Positions 48,014 through 60,040 are shown, counted from the stretch's first letter. The stretch is 64,000 nucleotides of DNA from Hygrophila difformis (GCA_030278955.1 JAOANR010000004.1:19595096-19659095), one strand, 5' to 3'. Numbers and translations are program-made. The notes: a model not told the origin generated them from the letters alone.

Positions 48014-48288
48014 CTTAAGGGGGAGAGGATGTCACACCGTGTATTTTCCGTACATTTTTGTAACCAAACACCGTGTATTTTCCGTACATTTTTGTAACCA
48101 AACAAATTCAAATTGTTTTGAACTACGTTATGGCTTTATCCCTTCACAGGGTACGTAGGCAGCTTAGAAGTTTTAATTCTAAGTTCAGTCACAAAATAAT
48201 AAAATAATAAACAAACGGATTCGTTCTTACCACGAGAAAAGCCGAAACACAACTTCGAGGACGAAGTTGATTCTTAAGGAGGGTAGAC
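48014..48288 (+). promoter_or_regulatory. Element A double polypurine tract region with 34-bp tandem duplication
   Basis: PPT1 (CTTAAGGGGGAGAGGA) precedes TGTCACACC at 48030. A 34-bp unit starting ACACCGTGTATTTTCC is directly duplicated (48034-48067, 48068-48101). Hairpin CAACTTCG-AGGA-CGAAGTTG at 48250-48269, then PPT2 (TTAAGGAGGGTAGAC) ending at 48288. Confidence 0.75.
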
Positions 48289-50877
48289 TGTAATACCCGA
48301 GAATTTTGCAACATAAAATAACTAAATAAGTAAACAAAATAAATAAATAAATAAACAATAACTAAATCAATAACAATAAATAATTATAAGAAATAAATAA
48401 ACATAGTACATAGATAAGGAAATGAGAAATGAAATTTAATTTAAGAAGGAATTAAAATTCCAACACCCGTAAAGCCAAAGATAATTTAATCAAATAAATT
48501 GTACAGGGGAACCCGACACAAATGGACTCGAGAATTCGAGGCCAATAATAAATCTAGACCCGAGTAAAAGTTTAGATCGGAAATTGGAGTCCGGAAATAG
48601 CCCGGAAATCAGAATCCGAGAACATTGAGGGATAGAAGTTCGAAAGAGAGGAGGAAATGCCCGACAGATCGCACGACCCGCCCGGACCGAAGTCCAAGCG
48701 AAGACCGGGCGGTGGCCACGCGGGGTTCCTTAAAACGGCGCGCCAACCCCGCGCCATGTGGCAGTAACAAACAATGCGAGATTTTCTCGTCCGAATCTGG
48801 ATTTTTCGACTTCGGTTGCTCACCTTGCGGCTCAAGGCTTACTAGGGCAGACTTTGGACGCCCTTGGAGTCCTTCACATCTATAAATAACCCTCTCAAGT
48901 AACCCCGAACACTTTTCAAACCGTACGAAATTTCTCCACACGATAAACCCTAATTCCGGAGTCGTCGGAGGCACGAGACCGAGCAAAGGGACTGTCTTGG
49001 ACGAAAATCGGAAGGCCTCTAACGTTGTGGTAAGTTCTGATCCGATCTCTTTCCATTCTTGATTCGAAAACAAATCCTAACTTCATCCTTTTCTTTTCTA
49101 CACCCCGAACCGGATCTAGAACGAAGAACCCGACGAACCGAGGAGATAAACGGTGGACTGGAAGCCACGCCTCCGAATCGACGAGCCGGGACGACCAAAA
49201 ATCAGTAAGTTAGAACTTACTATGGTTTTGGGCGAATTAAAATACACCTAACTTAACGATCTAATCAAGAAACCTAAAACCTGTCAACACGAAGATCTCT
49301 ACGGCGCATCATTTTTGCACGATTTTTTCGAACCCATAAACCTGTTCAAACAAGAAAAAGTAAAACACAAAAAACGTTCCTAAGACATAGATCTATCTCC
49401 TGTAAAAATTTCATAATTTTTCATTGAGATTTGTATCTGAAATCGACCCCAAACCGAACTGTTCTAAATTTAGATCTCGAAATCTTGACAGAACTTTAGT
49501 CCGAACTTGTAGACGTTTTTGACAATAGATATAGACCGATTCAGAACTTTAGTCGAACATGAAAGTTGAAGATATATTTCTTAAGTATCTCTGTATAAAA
49601 TTTCATCAAATTTAAAGTTAGTTTGCTATGGTAGATATCGAAATTTTGAAACTGCTGTGTAGAAAATTTGGACAGATTATTATCCTGATGAAGATTGACG
49701 TTTTTGACTTATTTCCGTAACTCGGATCGAAAAACTTAAAACACAAAAATTGTTCGTCTCGGTGTTTTCGATTCTCTGGTCAAATTTCAGAAATTTTGCA
49801 CTGAAAACTGATTTTTAGTTAATTTTGGAGTAAACAGTGGTTTTGACAAAGTCAAATCTTGTTGAAACGGTGAAATTAGCCTTTAAGGTTTAAACGAGTA
49901 GAAAACTCTTTTGAAGTAAATACATGAAATCAGAATTTTGGAAAATCCCCTTACAAACTTGATTAATTAAAATTAGGGGGTGAGTGCTCTGCAGGGTGCC
50001 CTCCTAACGATTCACTTCGTGCCTTTATGGACGATGGTGACCCGCGTGAAATTTGAGATATGTTGCCAAAACGGCATGAGATATATGGCCTACACTCTCG
50101 AAAATATCAATTTGGGTTTCCCGAGGCTCCGGAGTGGTACTGGGTATGGCAGATACGGCTGCGGTCGCCGGGCTACCGGCTAAACTTGACGAGATTGCGA
50201 TGCAATCGTGAAATACTTGAAATACTAAATCTTGGGTGAAATGGGGATAGTTAAAATATTTATTTGTTGTCCATTTAAATTATTAAATGCTTTATTTAAA
50301 TTATTATGGCCTTTATTTAAGTTATGCTAAATGTGTCATGAATTGGTGCCGTGAATTAGTTATGCAAATTGGTTAGTTAATTAAATTAAGTTATTCATGA
50401 TCTATTCTTATCATGCTTTTATTTAAATGTTAATTAATGACTTTGAAACCCCACGATCATGTATGTGTTAACTTACTCAGCAAGTTGTGCTGACCCAAAC
50501 CATTTTTTTCATTTTTCCTTACAGAATATGTGAAATGAGCATGAGCACGTATATGCATGGGGAATTTTTGGGAAACTTTATATTTTAAATTCTTGCATTA
50601 GACTATAGTATGAACGGAACTGTTTAACCTGTGTTTTGGCCATGTTGGCCCTATTTACATTTTCCGCTGCAATATTATACTTAGATATTATTATTCCGCT
50701 GCATTATAATATTTATTTTGAATTTATATTGTATGGGCTATTTTAATTGTTTTAAATATTTTAAACACTGCAATACCTAGCCTTGCATCTCTTTAGTAAG
50801 CTCGGAGAAACCGTGTCTTACTAGGGAGGTATGGCGGTGACATCCCAACCTGGGTGACCAAAAACCGGGGTGTTGCA
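48289..50877 (+). repeat. Element A 3' LTR
   Basis: 2589 bp, TGTAATACCCGAG...GTGTTGCA. TATA box 48881-48888, leader hairpin 50477-50493. Followed by TSD GCTTT at 50878-50882. Confidence 0.92.
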
Positions 50878-50882
50878 GCTTT

Positions 50883-50952
50883 AATTCCAAGCGCAGTTAC
50901 GAAGGCAAAGGTAGGATTGCAAGGTCTCATAATCGAGTTTGCTCTAATACCA
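50883..50952 (-). promoter_or_regulatory. Copia H leader and primer binding site
   Basis: On minus, TGGTATTAGAGC (plus 50941-50952) follows the LTR end directly, one mismatch to the Met-tRNA complement. Leader sequence then runs up to the point where A was inserted. Confidence 0.75.
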
Positions 50953-51087
50953 TGTTGAAATTCATGAATGGAGGCTCACACCTAAAACCAATTGGTGATA
51001 GGTAGAGTTGCTCCCAACCATATAAGATATAAGAGATAAGGTAGTCAGAGGGCCACATCTTACCTTATCCAATATGGGATATCAACA
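50953..51087 (-). repeat. Copia H 5' LTR (short, 135 bp)
   Basis: Bounded by TGTTGATATC... and ...GAATTTCAACA on minus, a 6-bp terminal inverted repeat TGTTGA / TCAACA. The adjoining primer site fixes the inner edge. The partner LTR is not in the window, so the length is inferred from the ends only. Confidence 0.7.
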
Positions 51088-51101
51088 CTTTTGCTATGAT
51101 T

Positions 51102-52036
51102 CATTAGCGGATCCACTCTTGTGCAAGGTGGGTCAATTGACCCATCAATTGACCCACCAAAAAAATAAAAATATTTTTTTTTCCTTTTCTGAACAGCCTA
51201 TACATGCTAGAAAAGAGTTGTGAAAGCCCATGCCATGCAAATTACAAAAGGATAAAGGGGAGGGATAGAGGGTTGAATGGGGAATCGACCCTCAACCTAT
51301 AGGTTGGGTGTCGGGAGACTTAACCACGTGGTACGTCCCCATCCCAAAAAATGGATAGTGCACTAAGGTAAGTCTCTATCCAAAAAAAAAATAAAAATAG
51401 TTATATATTAGTGCTAATATTTTTCTGGTGAAATCGAGTATCCCCAGGCCACGTTAGACCCAAGACCAATCTCTCGAGGATTTGCAAGGGCAATTACGGA
51501 CGTCTCTCCCAAAGCAGTTTTTCGCATACAATGAGAAATAGATCATTATTTTAGAACAAGTATTGAGTAATTTGGGTGTTGGAGATAAATACTATATTGA
51601 TTGTTATCTTTTCATATTATAAATATGTGTATATATAAGAAAAAATAACATAAGATATATGGGTATATATACTTTAAAAGATTCACAACCTTATTAACAT
51701 TTTAGTGTTTTCAATGTGGATTTTAATTTTTTTTTTTACTCTCAAGGTATTCAATCCGTGTTTTAAAAAAATATTTACAAATGGTATTTAATACAAATTT
51801 TAAAAAAAATTTAAAAAAACTTTAGGTATTGAATAGTCTACTGATTTCAAGACTCCATCAAATGGATTATGTAAGTATACAAAATCAGCCAACTCTACAT
51901 AGAGTTTCTTGATTTTCTAAATCCTCGACTGTTAAAAGTGACAAAAAATGTAACAAAGTTTTGATTGAATACACGATGCTAAGGTACTCTTCACAATATT
52001 CGACCCACCGAATAAAAAATTCTAGATCCGCCACTG
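51102..52036. mobile_element. Non-autonomous hAT-like DNA transposon (935 bp)
   Basis: Terminal inverted repeats CATTAGCGGATC and, at the other end in reverse complement, CAGTGGCGGATC (10 of 12 match). Perfect 8-bp TSD CTATGATT (51094-51101, 52037-52044), as expected of hAT elements. The interior is AT-rich, with no transposase ORF, and has a short inverted motif GGGTCAATTGACCC near 51131. Confidence 0.8.
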
Positions 52037-52044
52037 CTATGATT

Positions 52045-52353
52045 TCTCGAAAAAAAAAATGATTTCCTCGTATAGCTAATCTAATGAATATTATTAAGAG
52101 TGTAGCTTGGTTAAGTGCAAAGGTCTCATAGTGTCCTCAAATTCAGTAATTTCCTCGAACTCTAGGAACAGTCATTGGGGATGCTCCGCTCACTCCTACC
52201 TTTCAAGAGATAATAACAATGAATTCTGTGAGACCAGATAATATGATATGTGAGTTAGAGGCCATTTTTACAAATTTCTGGTAATAGCTGCCTTCAATTC
52301 TGTTGTGAACCAGTTTTGAGCAAATGTGTTCACAACCGATGTCTGAACTACTT
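52045..52353. other. Unassigned sequence
   Basis: Between the hAT TSD and the copia I LTR. No coding frame, repeat or RNA gene that I can recognise. Together with 51088-51101 it may be the original flanking DNA of copia H. Confidence 0.4.
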
Positions 52354-53214
52354 TGTTGGACCAATCACTACTTTATTTGACAAACTATTTAAAGAAGGAG
52401 AAGCTGGCGAATCTACAACATAATCATCTTCAACGGTCAGCGGATCTCTTGCCCGGATCGTGTTCAAGGCGGATGGCAACTAAGATCTTCTATTCCGGGC
52501 AACTCCATTCTAAGGAAGGAAGAATTATGTTAACAATATCTTACCTTAGAATGGAGGCTTGACTCACTTCAAATACGTCGGCAGAGGAATGATTGTGTAC
52601 GACTTGATTATTCTCTTCTCCCTTGAGCCATTGAAGTATTTTGACGAGTGAGAAATACTTCCTTCCAGTGTTCGTGATTTTATCATCTTGAAGGAAGTGA
52701 TTCGACCAACACAACCTTGGGTGATTGGGTCAATATTGTGCTACTGCGATCTTGATTGAAGTCGACAAATTCAGTCAAGGATCCCAAGGAGTCGTCAATA
52801 CACGAGCTTAAAACACAACAACTATTGAAGGAGGGTTTGTCAACAGGTTTCGACCAAGGGTGACTTGAAGGGGGAGCCTTCAAGGAATTGAAGTAAGGTC
52901 GGAAAGATCTTCACAAAAACAAGGGAGTGTTTTGGTTCGACAATTCAACTGCTTGGAGATTAGAGTTGGACAAACTATTTCGCTATTGTTTGGATCATGG
53001 ATCAAATTGAACAGGTAGTGAAACCTCCTGGATTGGTATCCCCCAGATGTAGGCTTGTGCCGAACTGGGTCAACAAATCCTTGAGTTCGTTTACTTTTCA
53101 GTTTACATTTATTCCACTGCACATTATTATTAAACGGATTAATGAGCCCACGAAAGGTGTTTGAACTAGTTTGCAGGACTAGTATACTAGTTATCCATGC
53201 AAACGGACCTAACA
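52354..53214 (+). repeat. Copia I 5' LTR (SIRE/Maximus-like)
   Basis: About 861 bp ending CCTAACA before a primer site. The start TGTTGGACC is chosen because it forms an imperfect inverted repeat with GGACCTAACA at the end. The 3' LTR is outside the window, so the left edge is less certain than the right. Confidence 0.6.
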
Positions 53215-53216
53215 AT

Positions 53217-53228
53217 TGGTATCAGAGC
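53217..53228 (+). promoter_or_regulatory. Primer binding site of copia I
   Basis: TGGTATCAGAGC two bases after the LTR end, in the ATTGGTATCAGAGCC context common in SIRE elements. Confidence 0.85.
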
Positions 53229-53261
53229 CACACGCTCTTCAGCGAGATCCAGATAAACAGG

Positions 53262-54810
53262 ATGGATAGCCAAGGTGGTTCAGTAACCAGACCCCCTTGC
53301 TCGATGGATCAAACTATGCCTACTGGAAAGATCAAATAGAGGCATTTCTCATCGAACTAGATGAAGGAGCATAGGATGCAGTAGAGACTTAATACCATCC
53401 TCCAGTTGATGAAAAAGATGGTGTGAAAACCCCAAAGCCAAGGAGTGAATGGACTGCAACAGAGAGGCTTGCTGCATCAAAAAATTCCAAAGCACTGAAT
53501 GCTATTCACAATGCCCTTACAAAGGATCAATACCGGCTTATTGCAGGATGCAAGATTGCATATGACGTCTGGACTACTCTAGCCAATAACTACGAGGGTA
53601 TGGCACCGGTAAAGAAATCCAGAATCATAACACTTGATGCTCAATTTCATAGAATTGACATGGATGATAATGAATCAGTCGGCCAATATATTGGTCGCAT
53701 TCGTGATCTAACTAACCAAGCTCTTCAGCTTGGCAAAGAGTACTCTCAACAGGACATTGTAGGTAAAATCATCGGGACGCTTCCAGAAAGGTTCAACGCA
53801 AAAGTGGTTGCACTTGAATTATATATAGACTTTGACAAATTACAGGTCGATGAGTTAATGGGTATCTTACAATCTTGCGAAATGGATCACTGTCCTAGGG
53901 GCAAGAGCAAACCAGTGGCTTTCAAGTCTGCCACCAAGGACATGGATGACACTTTCCCGGAAGTCATTGGAGACTATAGTGATGAGGAAGAACTTGCCAT
54001 GTTGTCCAAAAGGCTGAATCAAATCCTAAAGAACCGGAGAACCAGATTCAACTCATCCATGAAGAAGGATGCCGGTTCATCAAGCTCCAAACCCACTTCA
54101 AGACTCCAAGTCATTTGACTGAAATAGATCTAAACAATTTAGATCTGAGGATGAAAAGAGATCATTTGCTTTGAGTGTGGGGGAAGAGGCCATATCAAAA
54201 AGGACTGTGCCAATCTTCGTCCAAAGGAGTCAAATAAATCATATCAAGCAACATTCAGTGACTCCGAGGACGAAAAGGAATCCAGTGATAATGATCCAGA
54301 CTATGGAGTAGCATTTGTCGGAACTTGGGATTCAGACAGTGATGATGAACTGGATCCAGGTATATTCACCAACTCTGTCAATATGGTTTCATCTAACATG
54401 GTGCACTCTTTTGCCAACAGGGAACAGGAAGAGAGCATTAGCAAACTCAATAATATCTATGAAGAAACGTTCGAAAAGTTGGAGATATCGATGGCTGAGT
54501 CAGTAGAACTTGAAGTTGAGAATGGAAGCTTGAAGAAGCACATTAAGAATCTTGAAATCAAAATCAAGAACTTGAAGAGAAACTAAAGGCACTGTCCGAG
54601 CAGGTTGATGAACTACTTGAGAAAAATGCAGAACTTCAGAAAGACAATGATGATCTTGAATTAGAGAAGAATGACTACAGACTATGGTATGCTAGTATGC
54701 ATGGTCAAAAAGACGCTCTTCACACTGAACTAACTGAAGTACAAGAAAAGCTTGCCAAAGCCGAAGGAACTCTTGTGGCATTAAACTAAGGGAAAGCCAA
54801 GCTGGATGAT
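53262..54810 (+). pseudogene. gag: Copia I gag (SIRE/Maximus-like), broken
   Basis: Starts MDSQGGSVTRPP. One base is lost near 53292, after which NYAYWKDQIEAFL reads in another frame with stops at 53372-53374 and 53390-53392. The frame 53423-54118 holds the UBN2-type gag core (TERLAASKNSKALNAI, then YEGMAPVKKSR). A zinc knuckle CFECGGRGHIKKDC lies near 54167-54208, and a long coiled-coil segment (54420-54790) follows, typical of sirevirus gag. At least three frame changes or stops make it non-functional. Confidence 0.82.
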
Positions 54811-55596
54811 GTCATAGCCATGGGAAGATCCAGTGGAAACAAACAAGGCCTAGGTTATCAAGCTTCTACCTCAAAAAGGGAGAGTAAAAGCAAGTTTGTA
54901 TCCGGAGGAATGCTAGGTGACCATCAAGCTGTCAAGAAGTCCTGTCACCATACAAGAAGGAACAAATGGACAAGAAGACCACCTTCCCCCATTCCTCTCA
55001 GATATGATTACTGCAAACTCGAAGGTCACAAAACCAAGAATTGTGGAATCATAGTCAAGGATTTACAAGAAGGGAGACGCATTGTCTGGCCAAATGACAA
55101 GATTAAGATGGAGCTAATCTCCATCAAACGTGAATGGGTTCCTAAAGCTCAAAATAGATGCCATGTCGCCTTCCTGTCTCACAAGAAGAAAACCAAAGAC
55201 ATAATATGGTATTTTGACAGTGGGTGCTCAAAACACATGACTCGAGAAAAGAATTTGCTCAAACACTACAAAGAAATCGACGGTGGATTTGTAGTATTTG
55301 GAGGTGGCAAAAAGGTTGCTTTAGTAGGACAAGGGATCATTGAAAACAGCGGCTCTCGAGAACTAACTTCAGTGTTCTTTGTTGATGGAATTCAAGCCAA
55401 CTTGATCAGCATCAGTCAACTATGTGACGAAGACCTAATAGTGCAGTTCACCAAGAAAGATTGTCAAGTGCTCAACATGAATCAAGAATGTGTTATGAGA
55501 GGTTTGCGCTCTAAAAATAATTGTTATCAACTTGTTCAAACTTGCAATTTTGGTTCAGTTGCAGGTGACTATGGCATGAAAAGCTTGGGCATCTAA
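54811..55596 (+). pseudogene. pol: Copia I protease region
   Basis: Open stretch of 258 codons from 54820. It has a second zinc-knuckle-like motif (CKLEGHKTKNC), then the copia protease motif WYFDSGCSKHMTREK with downstream FVDGIQANLISISQLCDED. It ends at TAA 55594-55596, where the frame of the gag-pre-integrase part shifts (HLNFKDLIRLSR continues in another frame). Confidence 0.8.
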
Positions 55597-55816
55597 ACTT
55601 CAAAGATTTAATCAGACTAAGTAGGACAGAAGCTGTGAAAGGTCTTCCTCTCTTCAGGAATGCCAACATTGAATTCTGTGATGAAGGTGCCAAAAACAAG
55701 CAGCACAGGAGTTCACACAAGCAGTCTGAACACTTTGGATCAACAAAATTTCTTGATCTACTACACATGGATCTTTTTGGTCCCACTGAGGTTGAAAGTT
55801 TGGGAGGTAAGAAATA
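55597..55816 (+). pseudogene. pol: Copia I integrase, N-terminal part
   Basis: GAG-pre-integrase end and integrase start: LNFKDLIRLSR, KGLPLF, then LLHMDLFGPTEVESLGGKKY, including the first catalytic Asp (MDLFGP). Interrupted by a Stowaway MITE after GGKKY; the last two bases are one TA copy. Confidence 0.78.
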
Positions 55817-56075
55817 CTCCCTCCGTCCCACCAATCTTGTCCTGTTTGACTTTTTTACACTGTTCATTGTTTAACTTTGACTCAATATTATTGCAAGTAT
55901 ATATTTGAAAAAAATAATCGATTTGGGTCTTGTTAGAATCGTATCATCATGTAGTTTTACAATATGTGTTTTACCTAATTTTTCATTATACATATTTTAA
56001 GATATTAATGATTGAAAACGTGCATTGGATTGTGTGCAGAAGTCAAACAAGACAAGTTAAGTAGGACGGAGGGAG
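55817..56075. mobile_element. Stowaway MITE (Tc1/mariner-like, 259 bp)
   Basis: Starts CTCCCTCCGTCCCACCA and ends ...GGACGGAGGGAG as inverted repeats, flanked by TA (55815-55816 and 56076-56077). Further inner pairing AACTTGTC.../...GACAAGTT-like arms. The interior is AT-rich and non-coding. Removing it with one TA restores the integrase frame (GGKKY-VFVCIDDYSR). Confidence 0.92.
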
Positions 56076-56077
56076 TA

Positions 56078-57044
56078 TGTTTTTGTGTGTATTGACGATT
56101 ATTCTAGATATACTTAGGTTGATTTCCTATGGCAAAAAGGTGATGCATTCAAAGCCTTCGAAAAGTTGTGCAATCGACTCATGACTGAAAGAGACACCAA
56201 GGTAAAAGGCATTCGAAGTGATCATGGACGTGAATTTGAAAATGGGTCTTTTGAAGAATACTGAACAGCTCATGGAATCAAGCATGAATACTCCGCACCA
56301 AAGACTCCCCAACTAAATGGAGTTGTGGAAAGAAGAAATCGAACTCTGCAAGAAATGTCAAGGGTGATGCTCAACTCAAAAAATGTTGCTGAATTCTTGT
56401 GGGCTGAAGCAATCAACACTGCATGCTACACCATAAATCGTATCTACTTGAGAGCTAACTCCCTCATGACTCCATATGAGATATGGAACGGTAAAAAGAC
56501 ATCAATTACTTACTTTCATATTTTTGGCAGCAAATGTTTAGTCCTAAATGACAGGGAATACGTGGGAAAATTTCAAGAAAAGCGCCATGAAGGAATATTT
56601 GTGGAATACTCTAACACAAGTAGAGCATACAGAATATATATTCCCAAGACCAAGAAAGTTCTTGAATCCACAAATGTTGCCATAGAAGATGTCTCAAGCA
56701 AAGATCCGTCACAACTCAAGGAGGATGAAGATCCCTCGGTATCTTCAAAAAGTCAGAATTCAGAACAGTCTAATGCAGAACGAACTACTACTGGAGTCGA
56801 GTCCACCGAAGCGGTCCAAACACCTGGTCGGGACACCTTACTACAAGATCCAGAACAACAGAAAGATCTCAACAGACACATTCACAAACATCATGATCCT
56901 GATGATATAATTGGTGATGTCAATGAGAAAAGGAAAACCGGGGGAAGAAAATCGATTTTAAAGAACTGGCTGGGCTACACTGCTACACGTCTAAGGTTGA
57001 ACCATCCAATGTGGAAGAAGCTCTCCAGGATGAACATTGGATAA
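56078..57044 (+). pseudogene. pol: Copia I integrase, C-terminal part
   Basis: Reads VFVCIDDYSR, then IRSDHGREFENG with the second catalytic Asp, then SAPKTPQLNGVVERRNRT with the catalytic Glu. In-frame stops occur after YT (near 56116) and after SFEEY (near 56262). The open part 56325-57044 continues into the linker before RT. Confidence 0.82.
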
Positions 57045-57769
57045 ATGCCATGCAAGATGAATTACTTCAGTTCAAAAGGAATGAAGCATGGACGCTTGTT
57101 GAAAGACCTAAAGACACAAATATAATTGGTACCAAGTGAATCTTTCGCAACAAAAGTGATGAAAAAGGGAATATCACACAAAACAAGGCATGACTAGTTG
57201 CTCAAGGATACACTCAGGTCGAAGGGGTGGATTTCAGTGAAACATTTGCTCCCGTAGCCAGACTTGAAGCAGTTCGACTATTGTTATCCATGGCACGTTC
57301 CCTAGGGTTCAAACTTTATCAAATGGATGTCAAGAGTGTGTTCCTCAATGGGTGGCTGAAGGAGGAAGTGTATATGGAGCAGCCCAAAGGTTTTGAAGAT
57401 CCTCATCACCCACATCATGCCTACAAGCTCAATAAAGCACTATACGGGCTGAAACAAGCTCCTAGAGCTTGGTACGAGAGGCTCTCGAAGTACTTACTTG
57501 AACATGGATTCGGAAGAGGAAGTCTTGACAAGACATTATTCATAAAAAGAGAAAGCAAAGGAATTTTGATTGCCCAAGTCTATGTAGACGACATAGTCTT
57601 CGGATCAACCCATCATTTTCTCAAGGACAAGTTCATCGAAATAATGGGTAAGGAGTTTGAAATGAGTATGGTTGGGGAACTAACTTATTTTCTTGGTTTG
57701 CAGGTAGCTCAAAAGAAAGATGACATATTTCTCAGCCAAACCAAGTGTGCTCGGAACATTGTCAAAAAA
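57045..57769 (+). pseudogene. pol: Copia I reverse transcriptase, truncated by element G
   Basis: Copia [52 protein letters not shown], and active site [10 protein letters not shown], then [11 protein letters not shown]. Stop codons occur upstream near 57139 and 57191. The open frame from 57227 runs to ARNIVKK, where element G's LTR begins at 57770. RNase H and the 3' LTR would lie beyond G, outside the window. Confidence 0.88.
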
Positions 57770-58330
57770 TGTAATACCCGAGAATTTTCCAACATAAAAT
57801 AAATACAATAAATAAAATAAATAAATAGATAAATATAATAAACATGATAAAGGGATAAAGAATCATAAAAGATGAGAAATGAAATTTAAATTAAAGAGGA
57901 ATCAAAGTTCCGAAAACCCGGGACTCCGAAGGCAATTTAATTGAATAAATGGTTACACGGGGACCCGACACCGATAGACTCAATAACTCGAGTCCAAATA
58001 TAAATTTAGGTCTGAATAAAATTAAGATAGGAAATCGGAGCCCGAAGATACCTCGGGAACCCAAATCCGGGAACATAGAGGGATAGAAGTCCGAAAGAGA
58101 GGAGGAAAGACCCGACGGATCGCACGACCCGACCCAGACCAAAGTCCAGGCCAGGATGGCGCGGTGTCCGCGCAGTTTTTAAGGGTTTCCCGCGCCAAGA
58201 GCGCGCCACATGGCAGAGACGGCCGTTCCGCGATTTTCTCGCCCGATTCCGGATTTTTCGACTTTCGGTTGAACATCTTCGACTCTAGACTCTTAGGGTC
58301 AGATCTTGGACGCCCTAGGTCTTAGTTATC

Positions 58331-58338
58331 TATAAATA
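58331..58338 (+). promoter_or_regulatory. TATA box of G 5' LTR
   Basis: TATAAATA in TATCTATAAATAAACCC, 151 bp upstream of the GTAAG site at 58482. The 3' LTR copy is at 63153-63160. Confidence 0.7.
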
Positions 58339-59633
58339 AACCCTCTTGGAAGCCCCAAACTCTTGACGAAACCCTACGAAATCTCTCTATACACATCAAA
58401 CCCTAATCCCGGAGTCGTCGGAGGCACGAGGGCATCCAAAGACTGAACCTTGGACGAATTTCGGAGACCCCTGTCGCTGTGGTAAGCCTTGATCCATTCT
58501 TTTCCATATGTGATTCGAAAACGAATCCTAAATTCGATCTTTTTCTATTCCAAACCCCTGATCCGGATCGAGAGCGAAGAACCCGACAAACGGAGAGGAT
58601 AAACGGAGGACTGGAAGCCACGCCTCCGAATAGAAGATCCCGGACGCTCAACAATCTGTAAGTTAACACTTACTTTGGTTTTGGGTTGTTAAAAGATTCG
58701 AACATATAGATCTAATGGAACCCTACCTAAAACCTGTCTACACCGGCGCAGCGCTTTTATTGAATTTATTCGGACCCCTTAAAACGTTCAAACAAGAAAA
58801 CTTAAAACACGAAAAACATTCCTAAGACACTGATCTAGCTCTTGTAAAAATTTCATAATTTTTCATCGTGTTTCGATATCCGAAAACGATCGTAAACAAG
58901 CCTGCTTTAGATTTAGATCTTGAAACAAAGATGGATTCTTTATTCGAACTTGTTGGTGATTTCTACCTTAGATCTAGACCGATCTAGACTTGGCGTTGAA
59001 CATAAGAGTTGTAGATCTATACGTTATGAATACCTCCGTAAAATTTCAGAATTTTTCGTGATGATTTGATATATGAAATCCAATCCACCCCAAACCGAAC
59101 TGGTTTAAAATCGGATCTTGAAAACTGGACAGAACATAGATTCGAACTTGCTGGCGTTTTTGACTAGGGTTCTAGGCCGAATTAGATCTTTAGCCGAACA
59201 TGAAAGCTGTAGATAATTGTCTTAAGATGATCTCTGTAAAATTTCATCAAATTGAGAGTTCATTTGCTATGGTAGATCTCGAAACTTTTAAACTGCTGTG
59301 TGAAAACGCGGACAGATTTTTGATCTGACGAAAATTGACATTGTTGACCTGTTTTGGTATCTCGGATTGAAAAAGTTAAAACACGAAAATTGTAGATCTC
59401 AACGTTTTGGGGTCAGTCGTGAAATTTCGGAATTTTTGAAATTAAATCTGATTTTAGACGAATTTTAGAGTAAACTGTGGTTGACCGAGTCAAATTTTGA
59501 TATCTTGTGGAAACGGTGAAATTAGCGTTTGAGGTTGAAACGGATAGAAATACTTTGAAATACGATACACGAAACGAGAAGATTAAAATATTGCGGATTA
59601 TGACTAAGCTAGATACTGTCAATGTTCTCTGCG

Positions 59634-59798
59634 GCTTGGGACATAAGAGCCCAAGTGTATGTCTAGGTTGACGTAAGAGCCCTAGCGAAACACTGATCGT
59701 ATGACTAGCGGACGGATTAACTCTAATTAAAAGATCGACCATGATACATGTGGACATAAGAGCCCAGGCATAAGGCTGGCGGACATAAGAGCCCTAGC
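59634..59798 (+). repeat. Tandem hairpin array in G 5' LTR
   Basis: Units with GACATAAGAGCC loops. Arms include CTTG / CAAG, CTAG / CTAG and GCTGG / CTAGC. One unit (near 59744) has arms that no longer match well. Confidence 0.65.
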
Positions 59799-60040
59799 GG
59801 TGGTGATCTCTAAAAGAATCGAAACGAGACATCGATAAGGGAATCCAATTAAGTCCTTGATAATTTGTGTTTTTAAATTTATGGCAACTTATTTAATTAC
59901 GTTGCAAGCTATATTGATGATCTTATGAATCCATGTCTTCTAAATTATGCGATTACATGAATTGTTTAAATTATGCACATGTTTTCATTAAATTTAAATA
60001 AAGGCTTTGAAACCTCATAATCTTGTACGTGTTAACTTAC

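Larger units (their letters stand above)
28733..50877 (+). mobile_element. Element A: decayed Ty3/gypsy chromovirus inserted in copia H, carrying nested B
   Basis: LTRs at 28733-31331 and 48289-50877 with perfect TSD GCTTT (28728-28732, 50878-50882). The internal region has a mutated primer site, a broken accessory ORF, gag and a heavily damaged pol. It is split by element B at 36341-47765. Without B, A is about 10.7 kb. Its LTR resembles C's in layout and lacks the tandem hairpin array. Confidence 0.92.

Noticed and set aside
52045..52353. Host gene or promoter between the hAT element and copia I
   Set aside because: No coding frame, splice pattern or core promoter could be supported in 309 bp.
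57765..57769. AAAAA as confirmed TSD of element G
   Set aside because: The right end of G is outside the window, and a run of A is weak evidence on its own.
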